Both the position numbers and the translations under genes were made by a program. A stretch of DNA of 64,000 nucleotides from JBPRGH01 sp051418055 (GTDB lineage Bacteria > Bacteroidota > Bacteroidia > Cytophagales > Cyclobacteriaceae): NCBI GenBank assembly GCA_051418055.1, contig JBPRGH010000072.1, positions 62,001 through 126,000 of the forward strand. Reading direction: 5' to 3'. Under the pieces are notes generated by a model. It did not search any database. It was not told the DNA's origin and saw only the letters and a program-made list of their open reading frames with translations. Of this stretch, positions 34,668 through 44,059 are shown piece after piece. Positions within the stretch are counted from its first letter, which is position 1, and every line of letters starts with the position of its first letter.

Positions 34668-34772
34668 TTATGCGATGAGCCCGCGCCCCGGATGGCAGCG
34701 GTTACCCCGGCAGGGGCTGGAGGAGCAGCTGGCCCGGAGTAGTAGCGAACAGCCGGAAATGGCGCCCTCATA
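34668..34772. ncRNA. GC-rich structured element, possible small RNA or Flavo-1-like motif
   Basis: A sharply GC-rich 105-bp block in AT-rich DNA. The outer ends pair (GAG...GCGCC with GGCGC-CCTC) and the interior has CCCCGGCAGGGGCTGG and GCAGCTGGCCCGG helices, followed by AGTAGTAGCGAACAGCCGGAAA. Blocks of the form GCCCCGGAT..GCAGCGG...TAGCGAA.AGCCGGA recur in Bacteroidota intergenic DNA. The identity with a known RNA family is from memory and untested. Confidence 0.4.
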
Positions 34773-34872
34773 GCAAATTGCAGTTATATATGATAATTTC
34801 TCTTTATTCTTCACCGGGTATATATTATATCTCATTGGAAAGGGTTAAGTTTAAAGTTTTAAAAAGACTATT

Positions 34873-37035
34873 TTGAGCAATAAGCTAGGCACATTTGGTG
34901 GTGTATTTACTCCTTCCCTTCTCACCATCCTGGGGGTGATCATGTACCTTCGTTTTGGGTGGGTAGTTGGAAATGTAGGCCTTTTAGGTACACTTCTAAT
35001 TGTCACGCTTGCTACATCCATTACCTTCCTTACATCGTTATCTATTGCTTCAGTGTCTACCAATGCTCCTGTTATGGGTGGTGGGGCGTACTATATGATC
35101 AGCCGCTCGTTAGGTATTGAGATTGGCGGCGCTATTGGAATACCGCTGTACCTTGCCCAGGCATTTTCTGTGTCATTGTATGTGATTGGTTTCTCGGAAA
35201 GTGTGGTGGCTATTATGCCTTCCCTGGATATCCGCTGGATCGGTGTGATCACTACTTTGCTGCTTGGCACCCTGGCATTGTTTTCAACAAAGGCTACTAT
35301 CAAGGTACAGTTTGTTATCCTGGGGGTTATTGCTATTTCTTTGCTGTCTCTGGTTTTCGGCCAGCCCCTTGAAGAATCCCATATTGAGCTTTGGGGAGTA
35401 CCCGCCCATAAGTCAGAAGGTTTCTGGCAGGTGTTTGCCATCTTTTTCCCTGCTGTAACCGGTATAATGGCAGGGGTAAATATGTCCGGTGACCTCAAAA
35501 ACCCGGCTAAATCCATTCCTAAAGGCACATTTATGGCGGTGGCCGTGGGTTATGTTATTTATATGGTGCTGCCAATAATCCTTGCAAGCCGGGCTGATGC
35601 TTCTACATTAGTGGCTGACCCCTTAATTATGCAACGGATAGCCTTTTGGGGAGGTGCAATCCTACTTGGTGTATGGGGCGCTACACTTTCCAGTGCTACA
35701 GGTAGCTTATTAGGCGCTCCACGTGTTCTGCAGGCGCTGGCAAAAGATCGCGTGTTGCCACGGCAGCTGAATTTCTTCGGAAAAGAATCTGGCGAAGAGC
35801 GTATACCTCGCGCGGGTACTGTTTTCACTATTGTCCTGACACTGGTATGTGTATGGTTTGGAAACCTAAACCTTATTGCTCCTATACTTACCATGTTTTT
35901 CCTGACCACCTATGGAGTGCTTAATATCACTGCCGGGATGGAAGAGTTTTTAAAAAGTCCTTCCTTCAGGCCAAAATTTAAAGTTCACTGGCTATTTTCA
36001 TTGATGGGAGCTTTTGGATGTATTGCGGTAATGTTACTGATAAATGCCTTAGCCACACTTGCTGCATCTATCTTTATCGTGGTAATTTTCCTTTGGCTGA
36101 AGCGCAGAAGAATAAAATCAACCTGGGGAGATATCAGCAGTGGTGTTCTTCTTTCGCTGATACGATATGCCATACTTCGTCTTGACAAAAGAGTGGTGGT
36201 TGCTAAAAGCTGGCGCCCTAATATTCTTGTATTGTCCGGAGCGCCCACCAAGCGCTGGAGATTAATTGACTTTGCAAACGCTTTGACGCATGGTAATTCT
36301 CTTTTTACGGTTGCTACGATACTACAGGAAGACACAGTGCCACAGGAAAAGATCAGAGCTTATGAACGGCGTATTTCTGATTTCCTGCTTACAAAAAATG
36401 TAGAAGCCCTTGTGCGGGTAATCAGGGCAAAAGATCCTTTTGCAGGCTCAGAGCAGCTGGTAAGTGCCTATGGGCTTGGGCCTTTTGTCCCCAACACAAT
36501 AGTACTGGGCGATACGCAAGAAGAAGCACACCATGAAAAATATGCTGAGTTAATAAGCCACTTTAACAAATCAAAGCGGAATGTAGTAATAGTACAGGCC
36601 GATGAAAAAAAGGGATTTAATAAAAAGCAAGTGATAGACATCTGGTGGGGAGGCCTTAAAGACAACGGCAGCCTTATGATTATTTTGGGCCACTTACTTC
36701 AAAACAGTTATGACTGGTTGCACTCAGATGTTAATATCAAAATTGTGGTACCTTCTACAGCAGCCTCAGAGAGTGCAAAAAACAACCTGGCAAACATGCT
36801 CGCCAATATGCGCCTGAGTTTTAATTATCACGTAATTGTCTCCGAAGGAGAAAGTTTCTGGAGCATCCTTCAGCGGGAATCCCGTAAGAGTGACCTGGTG
36901 ATGCTTGGACTGGCAAACCCCGATGAAAACTTCATAGAGTATTATACGCGCCTGAAACGTAATACCTCCTCTTTAAAAACCAAGGTTTTTGTTCTTGCAG
37001 CTGAAGAGATCCGTTTTGAAGAGGTGCTGAGTTAA
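34873..37035 (+). CDS. APC-superfamily transporter, SLC12 cation-chloride cotransporter-like
   Basis: A 720-residue membrane protein with a TTG start. Residues about 1-420 hold around twelve hydrophobic segments, starting GTFGGVFTPSLLTILGVIMYLRFGWVVG, which closely resembles the TM1 region of Na-K-Cl cotransporters; MGGGAYYMISRSLG follows. Residues about 440-720 form a soluble SLC12-type C-terminal domain (NILVLSGAPTKRWRLIDFANAL; LGLANPDENFIEYYTRL). It probably moves amino acids or Cl- with a cation; ion specificity cannot be read from the sequence. Confidence 0.88.
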   Translation: MSNKLGTFGGVFTPSLLTILGVIMYLRFGWVVGNVGLLGTLLIVTLATSITFLTSLSIASVSTNAPVMGGGAYYMISRSLGIEIGGAIGIPLYLAQAFSVSLYVIGFSESVVAIMPSLDIRWIGVITTLLLGTLALFSTKATIKVQFVILGVIAISLLSLVFGQPLEESHIELWGVPAHKSEGFWQVFAIFFPAVTGIMAGVNMSGDLKNPAKSIPKGTFMAVAVGYVIYMVLPIILASRADASTLVADPLIMQRIAFWGGAILLGVWGATLSSATGSLLGAPRVLQALAKDRVLPRQLNFFGKESGEERIPRAGTVFTIVLTLVCVWFGNLNLIAPILTMFFLTTYGVLNITAGMEEFLKSPSFRPKFKVHWLFSLMGAFGCIAVMLLINALATLAASIFIVVIFLWLKRRRIKSTWGDISSGVLLSLIRYAILRLDKRVVVAKSWRPNILVLSGAPTKRWRLIDFANALTHGNSLFTVATILQEDTVPQEKIRAYERRISDFLLTKNVEALVRVIRAKDPFAGSEQLVSAYGLGPFVPNTIVLGDTQEEAHHEKYAELISHFNKSKRNVVIVQADEKKGFNKKQVIDIWWGGLKDNGSLMIILGHLLQNSYDWLHSDVNIKIVVPSTAASESAKNNLANMLANMRLSFNYHVIVSEGESFWSILQRESRKSDLVMLGLANPDENFIEYYTRLKRNTSSLKTKVFVLAAEEIRFEEVLS

Positions 37036-37112
37036 TCATATCATCGGGAAACTTTTTCCAGAAGGACCTTCGGTATTATTCTGAAAATGATATTTTATTC
37101 GGATTTATTTAT

Positions 37113-37167
37113 GGCGTTTCAAACGCCTTTCTCGTTTCATCCTCGTTACGCTTTGCTAAACGAGGAC
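37113..37167. repeat. family-1 palindromic repeat
   Basis: GGCGTTTCAAACGCC, then CATCCTCGTTACGCTTTGCTAAACGAGGACG. It sits between convergent genes. Confidence 0.85.
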
Positions 37168-37173
37168 GAACTG

Positions 37174-37815
37174 TTATGATCTCTTATACACTCTGATGTG
37201 CCACGGAAATTTCATTGAGTTATGAATAGCCTGAAAACCTTCATTTTCAATTAGCTCTTCGATCTTTTTAGCCGGATGGATATACGTTTTGAACTCACTT
37301 TTCTTAATTATAAAATACAACCTTCCAATTTTATTCAGTGCCCTGGAAATGGAGTTGCTTATCGGGTAACTCAGCGCGATATACTCCCTTGCTTTGGCTG
37401 TTGAATTTTTTAAGATCATTTCGTAATCCGGATAACAGCATACTACCCTGTCCAGCGTTACAAAATCAAAAGCCGGCAATTGATCTGCCACGTCATTAAA
37501 ATCTCCTTGTAGAAACGTGGTTTTATCCTGATAACCATATTCTTTTGCAACTGAACGGGCATGTTCGATATATCCTGTTGCGGCATCTACATCTGTGGAA
37601 TGTTTAGCACCTTCTTTTAGAAACTCCCACTGGATGGCCCCTATGCCACCCCCTATGTCTAAAAGGGTTTTATCTTTTTTAGGTATTTCAGAAAGTGCTT
37701 TTAAGATTGCCCTGGTGGTGCCGGTGGGTCCTTTTTTGTTATAGTGCTTTAATTCTTTTCTGGCAGTTTTGTCATCAAAGAATTTATTTGTATCGCAACA
37801 ATGTGCACATGTCAT
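37174..37815 (-). CDS. class I SAM-dependent methyltransferase
   Basis: A 213-residue Rossmann methyltransferase. LLDIGGGIGAIQWEFL is the SAM-binding motif I, DVDAATGYIEHARSVA motif II, and DFVTLDRVVCCYPDYE motif IV, resembling Mg-protoporphyrin O-methyltransferase (BchM/UbiG-like) proteins. The N-terminal CAHCC cysteines are a distinctive extra. The substrate is unknown. It is transcribed towards the SLC12-like gene. Confidence 0.85.
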   Translation of the reverse strand: MTCAHCCDTNKFFDDKTARKELKHYNKKGPTGTTRAILKALSEIPKKDKTLLDIGGGIGAIQWEFLKEGAKHSTDVDAATGYIEHARSVAKEYGYQDKTTFLQGDFNDVADQLPAFDFVTLDRVVCCYPDYEMILKNSTAKAREYIALSYPISNSISRALNKIGRLYFIIKKSEFKTYIHPAKKIEELIENEGFQAIHNSMKFPWHIRVYKRS

Positions 37816-38145
37816 ACTGTAGTATTCTGTTTATTAAATGTAATAACTTCTGTTTCAACTTTGCAAAAGGTTAATAAAAATTAATATGCTACATATTTTG
37901 CCTGCATTTTATGACAGGTGGAAAATATTTTTTAGCATAAATAAAGATTTTATAATTTATCTAAATTCTTTTACTAGCTTTAGTAAATCCAACTTCAATA
38001 TTTATGACCTTATACTATTTTTTTACTGTTCTGGCTAAAATCAGCCCAATTTTATCAGGACAACCACATACTTCCTCCTGAAAACGTTGATCATTTTCAA
38101 ATAGCCATTCATTCTATTTCTTATAAAAATTTATAAAAGATCCTT
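37816..38145. other. gene-free divergent promoter region
   Basis: 330 AT-rich bases between the methyltransferase (minus) and the SSS symporter (plus). I see no clear -7 box, operator or hairpin. Confidence 0.4.
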
Positions 38146-39672
38146 ATGACACCGATAGTTCTTCTATCTTTTCTGGTTGGCTATTTTGCCCTATTGATTG
38201 GCATTTCCCACTTTACGTCTAAAGGCGCTTCCGACAATTCAAGTTTTTTTATAGCAAACAGAAATTCGAAGTGGTACTTTGTCGCTTTTGGCATGATCGG
38301 CACTGCTTTATCAGGAGTAACCTTTATTTCCGTGCCCGGGGCAGTGATCAATAGCAGCTTTGGATATTTTCAGTTCGTTTTAGGTAATGCTGTAGGCTTT
38401 GTAATTGTTGCATTCGTGCTGCTACCGTTGTATTATCGCCTGAATCTTATATCTATCTATACCTACCTGGAGAAGCGGCTAGGATACTGGAGCTATAAAT
38501 CCGGAGCAATGATTTTCTTGATTTCCAGGGTTATTGGTTCTGCTTTCAGATTATACCTGGTAGCCATTGTGCTGCAAAAATTCATATTCGATGCCTGGGA
38601 TATACCCTTTGTTATAACAGTGGCCATATGCCTGCTGCTCATATGGGTATATACGCATAGAGGTGGTTTAAAAACTATTGTAATTACCGATACACTTCAA
38701 ACATTTTTCCTCCTGTCATCTGTTCTTCTTTCAATCTGGTTTATTTCAAGAAGCCTTAATCTAAACCTTGTTGAAACTTTTGAAGCGGTAAAAGAAAGCT
38801 CCTATTCAAAGATATTCTTTTGGGAAAATTTTATGGGAAACAAAAGCCATTTCTTTAAGCATTTTATCGGAGGTATTTTTGTTACCATCGCGATGACAGG
38901 CCTTGATCAGGACCTGATGCAGAAAAACCTTAGCTGTAAAAATATTGGTGAAGCAAAAAAGAACATGCTTACCTTCACCATTATCTTTGTCTTTATAAAT
39001 ATTTTCTTTTTAAGTGTTGGCGCTTTACTTTATCAGTATGCTGCCGCACAGGGCCTGGATTTAACAACCTTACGCACTCCTGATCATCTTTTCCCCGAAA
39101 TTGCTTTAAACTACCTTGATATGTTACCAGCCATTATCTTTATGCTGGGACTTACGGCTGCTACTTTTGCCACTACCGATTCGGCTCTTACTGCTTTAAC
39201 CACTTCCTTTTGTATAGACTTTCTGGGGTTTGATAAAAAAAATAATCAGAATGATCAAAAGCTTATTCGCACCCGTCACCTTGTACATGTGGTTTTTTCA
39301 TTCATTATGCTGCTGGTAATCCTGGTTTTCCGGGTAATTAATGATGATTCCGTAGTAAATTCTATTTTCAGGGCCGCAGGGTATACTTATGGTCCTTTGC
39401 TTGGAATATTTGCCTTTGGCATGGCAAACCGCCGGGCGGTGACCGATCGGTTGGTTCCTTTATTTTGTATTGCCTCACCGATTATTACCTTTATCCTGGA
39501 TAGCAACTCCTTTTCCTGGACAGGCTATGTACTGGGATTTGAATTGATTGTTATCAATGCTTCAATTATGTATTTGCTTTTACTTGCAACCAGCCGAACA
39601 AAGCCGGAGGAGCAAATAAAATTACCTATTCCTGAACCAGAACCGGTTAAGCCTGCACAAGTTACGATTTAA
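38146..39672 (+). CDS. sodium:solute symporter (SSS family)
   Basis: A 508-residue symporter with about thirteen membrane segments. GTALSGVTFISVPGAV carries the TM1 sodium-site Ser/Thr pattern, and GGIFVTIAMTGLDQDLMQKNL and AATFATTDSALTALTTSF are typical SSS stretches. The soluble tail (PEEQIKLPIPEPEPVKPAQ) is proline/glutamate-rich. The substrate may be a sugar, organic acid or amino acid. The GH51 gene downstream hints at sugar, but the two are separated by repeats and may not be linked. Confidence 0.9.
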   Translation: MTPIVLLSFLVGYFALLIGISHFTSKGASDNSSFFIANRNSKWYFVAFGMIGTALSGVTFISVPGAVINSSFGYFQFVLGNAVGFVIVAFVLLPLYYRLNLISIYTYLEKRLGYWSYKSGAMIFLISRVIGSAFRLYLVAIVLQKFIFDAWDIPFVITVAICLLLIWVYTHRGGLKTIVITDTLQTFFLLSSVLLSIWFISRSLNLNLVETFEAVKESSYSKIFFWENFMGNKSHFFKHFIGGIFVTIAMTGLDQDLMQKNLSCKNIGEAKKNMLTFTIIFVFINIFFLSVGALLYQYAAAQGLDLTTLRTPDHLFPEIALNYLDMLPAIIFMLGLTAATFATTDSALTALTTSFCIDFLGFDKKNNQNDQKLIRTRHLVHVVFSFIMLLVILVFRVINDDSVVNSIFRAAGYTYGPLLGIFAFGMANRRAVTDRLVPLFCIASPIITFILDSNSFSWTGYVLGFELIVINASIMYLLLLATSRTKPEEQIKLPIPEPEPVKPAQVTI

Positions 39673-39711
39673 AGGTATAAAAATTCCGGAGAAAAGATAC
39701 TTAATACGATT

Positions 39712-39802
39712 GGCGTTGCAAACGCCATTCTCATTCATCCTCGTTGCGCTACGCTAAACGAGGACGCATTGCAAACTCCTTGGTCTGTCCCCCGACAGAC
39801 CA
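39712..39802. repeat. composite of family-1 (39712-39766) and family-2 (39781-39802) palindromes
   Basis: Family 1 is GGCGTTGCAAACGCC plus CATCCTCGTT/AACGAGGACG. Fourteen bases later comes family 2 in reverse orientation, TGGTCTGTC-cccc-GACAGACCA. Confidence 0.85.
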
Positions 39803-39863
39803 TAACAATCCATAACCATTTGATTTATATTTTTACAAATAAAAATTCTTTTTAAATTAGAAT

Positions 39864-41408
39864 ATGAAAATTTTAATCCCTTTTTTATTAGCCTTAGTAA
39901 TAAGCAATTTTTCATTTAGCCAGAATATTATTTATATCGATGCAGGTGTAAAGGACAGTTTAAAAATCAGCAGACATATCTACGGACATTTTGCTGAGCA
40001 CCTGGGCCGTAACATCTACGGAGGTTTTTATGTCGGTGAGGATAATCGGGAGATACCGCATACCTCAGGTGTAAGGAATGATATTATTGATGCATTAAAA
40101 AACCTTAACATCCCAAATCTCCGTTGGCCGGGAGGATGTTTTGCAGATACCTACCACTGGAAAGATGGAATTGGCCCCAAAGATGAGCGGCCAACAATAG
40201 TCAATACCTGGTGGGGAGGGGTAACGGAAGATAACAGTTTCGGAACGCATGATTTTCTAAATATGTGCGAAGTGCTGGAAACTGAGCCCTATCTCGCAGG
40301 AAATGTCGGTAGCGGAACTGTGCAGGAAATGATGGACTGGGTGCAGTATACCAACTTTGGCGGAGAGAGCGAGATGTCTAAACTGCGTGAAAAAAATGGC
40401 CAAAAAGAGCCGTGGGATGTAAAATACTGGGGTGTTGGCAATGAACCCTGGGGGTGTGGCGGAAATATGACTGCCGAATATTATGCTGACCTGTACAAGC
40501 AATATGCCACCTATCTGGGCAACGGCTACAGAGGAAAAGAAGGTATCTATCGTATTGTATCAGGCCCTGCTGGGGATGATTACCACTGGACGGAAACATT
40601 GATGAAAAAGATCCCGCTACATCTGATGGAAGGATTAGCGCTTCATCATTATGCCGTCACCGACTGGTCAGATAAAGGACCGTCCACAACATTCTCAGAA
40701 GAGCAATATTTTGGTACGCTTCAAAAAGCTTTCTGGATGGATGAGTTAATTGAAAAACACGGCGCTATAATGGATAAATATGATCCGGAGAAGAAGATAG
40801 GCCTTGTTGTAGATGAGTGGGGCGGATGGTATGAGGTAGAGCCCGGAACAAACCCCGGATTTTTATACCAGCAAAATACCATGCGGGATGCCATGATTGC
40901 AGGTGGCACATTAAACATATTCAACAATCATTGTGACAGAGTACATATGGCAAACCTTGCACAGACGGTTAATGTGCTACAAGCAGTAATTCTTACCCAG
41001 GAGGAAAAAATGCTGCTAACACCTACTTATCATGTAATGGAAATGTATAAAGTGCATCAGGATGCAACATTTTTGCCTTTACAGGTGCAGAGCAATGACT
41101 ATGAATTAAATGGAGAAAAATTATCCGCTGTATCAGCTTCTGCATCACGTGATGAAAATGGATTTGTTCACCTAAGCCTCGTGAATATTCATGCTGATGA
41201 ATCGCAAGAGGTAACTGTACAAATTCAAAATCCTAAATATAAAACAGTTGCCGGAAAGATCCTTACTTCTGAAAAGCTTCAGGACTATAACAGCTTTGAC
41301 AATCCTGATAAAATAAAACCGCAAGTTTTTAAAGGCGCTCAATTAAAAGATAATACGATTAAAGTAGTACTGCCTCCTTTTTCTGTGGTGATGCTTGAGC
41401 TAAAATAA
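39864..41408 (+). CDS. secreted alpha-L-arabinofuranosidase (GH51)
   Basis: Releases terminal L-arabinofuranose from arabinan or arabinoxylan. The 514-residue protein has a signal peptide (about 1-20, ALVISNFSFSQ), a (beta/alpha)8 barrel with RHIYGHFAEHLGRNIYGG and LRWPGGCFADTYHW, the acid/base Glu in YWGVGNEPWGCGG and the nucleophile Glu in VVDEWGGWY, then a C-terminal beta-sandwich (about 400-514). Export to the periplasm or surface is expected. No SusC/SusD pair is adjacent, so it is not in an obvious polysaccharide utilisation locus. Confidence 0.94.
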   Translation: MKILIPFLLALVISNFSFSQNIIYIDAGVKDSLKISRHIYGHFAEHLGRNIYGGFYVGEDNREIPHTSGVRNDIIDALKNLNIPNLRWPGGCFADTYHWKDGIGPKDERPTIVNTWWGGVTEDNSFGTHDFLNMCEVLETEPYLAGNVGSGTVQEMMDWVQYTNFGGESEMSKLREKNGQKEPWDVKYWGVGNEPWGCGGNMTAEYYADLYKQYATYLGNGYRGKEGIYRIVSGPAGDDYHWTETLMKKIPLHLMEGLALHHYAVTDWSDKGPSTTFSEEQYFGTLQKAFWMDELIEKHGAIMDKYDPEKKIGLVVDEWGGWYEVEPGTNPGFLYQQNTMRDAMIAGGTLNIFNNHCDRVHMANLAQTVNVLQAVILTQEEKMLLTPTYHVMEMYKVHQDATFLPLQVQSNDYELNGEKLSAVSASASRDENGFVHLSLVNIHADESQEVTVQIQNPKYKTVAGKILTSEKLQDYNSFDNPDKIKPQVFKGAQLKDNTIKVVLPPFSVVMLELK

Positions 41409-41455
41409 AGGAATTATTAAAGGTTGGCAGCTTTAAACTTTGTTGTGAATGAGTT

Positions 41456-41648
41456 GGCATTGCAAACGTCTTTCTGGTTAATCCTCGTTACGCTGCTTAA
41501 AGGTCTGTCGGGGGACAGACCTATGTAATTTGGTGGTCTGTCGGGGGAGACCACGGATATTTAGCGTTACAAACACCTTTCTCGTTCATCCTGGTTATGC
41601 TTAAAGGTCTGTCGGGGGACAGACCTATGTAGAGGGGACAGACCTTTG
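41456..41648. repeat. cluster of truncated family-1 and full family-2 palindromes
   Basis: Two partial family-1 copies (41456-41498, 41563-41602) each run into a family-2 palindrome: AGGTCTGTC-gggg-GACAGACCT at 41501-41522 and again at 41605-41626. A shortened GTGGTCT/AGACCAC copy lies at 41533-41554, and a half copy (GGGGACAGACC) follows at 41634. The terminal base pairs differ from other copies but remain complementary. Confidence 0.85.
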
Positions 41649-41669
41649 TAATTTGGACAGCCTTGGAAA

Positions 41670-42554
41670 TTATTTTCCAGGAACATTAGGGTCGGCAGGC
41701 AAACCTAATCTTTTAAAAAATTCCGCAGGCTCTTCACGACCGGCAACTGTTTCGTCAATTTCCCTGCCCAGCTCTTCGTAAAATTTCCTGCGGCCTTTTA
41801 TATCATCCACTAATTCCATATAAGCAATCTGGCCTACTCTTGCCGCCACTCTGCGAGGAACGACAACAACACCGTCCGAATCAGCCACTATTACATCACC
41901 CGGATAAACAAGGCAGCCACCGACCACCACCGGCCTCTGCACATCAATCACTTCATTCCTGCCTATTCGCTCTCCTCTCCTTCTTTCCTTATAATTCATG
42001 TAGACAGGGTTCCTTTGCAATATTATTTCATCAATATCCCTTACTCCTCCTGCTGCTACTAAACCAACAGCTCCTTTTGCCTGCCAGTCCATAATATTCT
42101 TTGATCCGGTGGAACCTGTGTCATTATCATCCTTATTATCCATCACTATAACTGTCCCTTCTTTAATATACTGCTGAAATGGCTCAGTGGATAATTGGGA
42201 ATACCACATCCCCCTCCAGTCTCTGTACTCCTGGTAATTTTCCGGCTTGGTCAGATCAGCGCCCGGATGCATGGGCCGGTTGGTCGGCGCATACCGTACT
42301 GTCACGGCTATTCCGGAAAACCGGTGATCCATTGTTTTCACATCTCGCCATAGTGGGGCAATTTTCGGATCCATTACCCCTACTCCCATATAACCAACTG
42401 TTACCAGGCCATCAACTACATCCGTTACACGGGCACCACGATATAGCTCCAGCAAAACTTCATCTGATACTTTATTTTGTTCTTCTTGGGCAAATGAAAT
42501 ATCTCCACACAGGTTTATCATTATAAAAAGAAATGAAACAGCAATTTTTTTCAT
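41670..42554 (-). CDS. exported RraA-family protein
   Basis: About 294 residues with a signal peptide (MKKIAVSFLFIMINLCGDISFAQ; ATG at 42552-42554 chosen over an upstream TTG). The RraA-like core includes VTDVVDGL, the GSKNIMDWQAKGAVGLVAAGGVRDI region with the Gly-Arg-Asp-type metal/pyruvate site, and the late VIVADSDGVVVVPRRVA. RraA-like proteins include RNase E inhibitors and HMG/CHA aldolases. An extracytoplasmic member cannot act on RNase E, so an aldolase-like or lyase role is more plausible. Confidence 0.85.
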   Translation of the reverse strand: MKKIAVSFLFIMINLCGDISFAQEEQNKVSDEVLLELYRGARVTDVVDGLVTVGYMGVGVMDPKIAPLWRDVKTMDHRFSGIAVTVRYAPTNRPMHPGADLTKPENYQEYRDWRGMWYSQLSTEPFQQYIKEGTVIVMDNKDDNDTGSTGSKNIMDWQAKGAVGLVAAGGVRDIDEIILQRNPVYMNYKERRRGERIGRNEVIDVQRPVVVGGCLVYPGDVIVADSDGVVVVPRRVAARVGQIAYMELVDDIKGRRKFYEELGREIDETVAGREEPAEFFKRLGLPADPNVPGK

Positions 42555-42611
42555 ATTGGACAATTTTAAATCAGTTAATCAATTTTCTGGTCTGTCGGGG
42601 GACCATAGCCG

Positions 42612-44045
42612 TCAGGTTAACAGAATATTCATTATTTCTAGTGAGGGTAATTTTCCTATTCGCTTTTCTCGGAATAGATTACGATCTGCTTTTTTAAATA
42701 AAGTTTGAAGCCACTCATGGCTGGACTGTTTTTGAAAAAGAGCTATTTTTAATTTTTGTGAATTAATTGTGGCTTGTTTAAAAAATTTCCAGATACTGCA
42801 TGCTTTTTCTTGACCTTTACGATTTATCATCCACTGATTAATGACTAAAAATATGCTCCAATTGGTCATTAGCCATATTAATCTTGCAATGAGCTGGCAT
42901 TCGAACCTTTGTAGTTTTACTTTTTGTACTTGATCGATTTTACCAAGGGATTTCCATACTTTGAAGATCAGTTCTATTTGCCATCTTAATCTATATAAAT
43001 CAATTACTTGTTTAGAAGTAATTTTAGCACTGGGTGCATTTGTCACAAAAATACTTAAACCTGCCCTTGCTTTATAATCTTCTGAAAGTTGATAGCCATT
43101 GCTTTTAGCAATCCTGTTAGCCTTTCTAATGCGTTGAATATAAACGTCATTATCTACTAAGGCAATGACTATCCTACATGGTAATTTATATTTACTGCCA
43201 ATCAGTACTTGTTTTTCTAAATATAAAATACCTTTTTTCCTCATCTTCTCTTGGAGTTTTTGAAAATCTATTAGATCACCCGATTTAAGATCGTATGCAC
43301 TGCATTGAGGGTGAAATCTGTTTAGAAAAAAAGCTTTCTTTTCAGATAAAGCTTTCATATAAGCCATTGTAGAATAGCCCAAATCACTGATTCTTAGATC
43401 ATTTTCCCGAATATGATCCATACTTTCTCTAGCATCTTGTTGATCATTTCTTCTTCCAGAGGTTAATCTTAAATCACATACTTTTCCAGTTAAACATTCG
43501 TATTCAAATTGAATACTAACCATGGAAGCTGAGTTAGCTGTGCATCCTCCATGCCCTTTATATTTTTCTGAATACGCTTCAGGTAAATTAAAGCGTGTTG
43601 AATCTTTAATAAGCACTCGAGAGAAATTTTCTTGTAAACCAGCTTTATATTGAGGAGAATTAAGTGCATTATTAAGTTGTGTGGTTAAAATTTTTTGTAA
43701 AAAAACTACAGCCTCCTCATTTAAACGCTCATTAATACTCTGTTTGCTGATTTCAATATTATGCTCATCCATTAAATAAGCAGAAAAATCATTAAGGCTC
43801 ACGGGAGCTACATTATTATTGCAAAACATCAGCATTTCCAGGAGATGTTTGCCGGTGAGCTTTGATTTTCTTGTTACAAAACTTGATTTTTTAGATTCTT
43901 CAAGTAAATAATTATCAGATAACCACTTTTTGAAATTTTCATTTAATTTTTGATGGTATTTTATTACACTTTTAGGAGATATTACTCGGTTTTTTTCCTT
44001 GGAATTTCTTATCTTTATAATATAAAAAGGGGCTAAAAATCCCAT
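42612..44045 (-). CDS. IS4-family DDE transposase
   Basis: A 477-residue transposase. The catalytic Asp1 is in VLIKDSTRFNLP and Asp2 in LRISDLGYSTMAYM. The Glu lies in the IS4 signature Y-(2)-R-(3)-E-(6)-K, here YRLRWQIELIFKVWK. The N-terminus (about 15-110) is helical and DNA-binding-like. The stop codon lies inside the left inverted repeat. The ATG (44043-44045) is in the loop of an 11-bp hairpin (44024-44059). There is no frameshift, so it is likely active. Confidence 0.95.
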   Translation of the reverse strand: MGFLAPFYIIKIRNSKEKNRVISPKSVIKYHQKLNENFKKWLSDNYLLEESKKSSFVTRKSKLTGKHLLEMLMFCNNNVAPVSLNDFSAYLMDEHNIEISKQSINERLNEEAVVFLQKILTTQLNNALNSPQYKAGLQENFSRVLIKDSTRFNLPEAYSEKYKGHGGCTANSASMVSIQFEYECLTGKVCDLRLTSGRRNDQQDARESMDHIRENDLRISDLGYSTMAYMKALSEKKAFFLNRFHPQCSAYDLKSGDLIDFQKLQEKMRKKGILYLEKQVLIGSKYKLPCRIVIALVDNDVYIQRIRKANRIAKSNGYQLSEDYKARAGLSIFVTNAPSAKITSKQVIDLYRLRWQIELIFKVWKSLGKIDQVQKVKLQRFECQLIARLIWLMTNWSIFLVINQWMINRKGQEKACSIWKFFKQATINSQKLKIALFQKQSSHEWLQTLFKKADRNLFREKRIGKLPSLEIMNILLT

Positions 44046-44059
44046 TCCAGCCCCTTTTT
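44024..44059 (-). promoter_or_regulatory. hairpin enclosing the transposase start codon
   Basis: AAAAAGGGGCT (44024-44034) pairs perfectly with AGCCCCTTTTT (44049-44059), with the transposase ATG in the 14-nt loop. A transcript entering from outside would hide the start, a device known from IS10/IS50-type elements that limits impinging transcription. Promoter position inside the hairpin is not shown. Confidence 0.6.
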
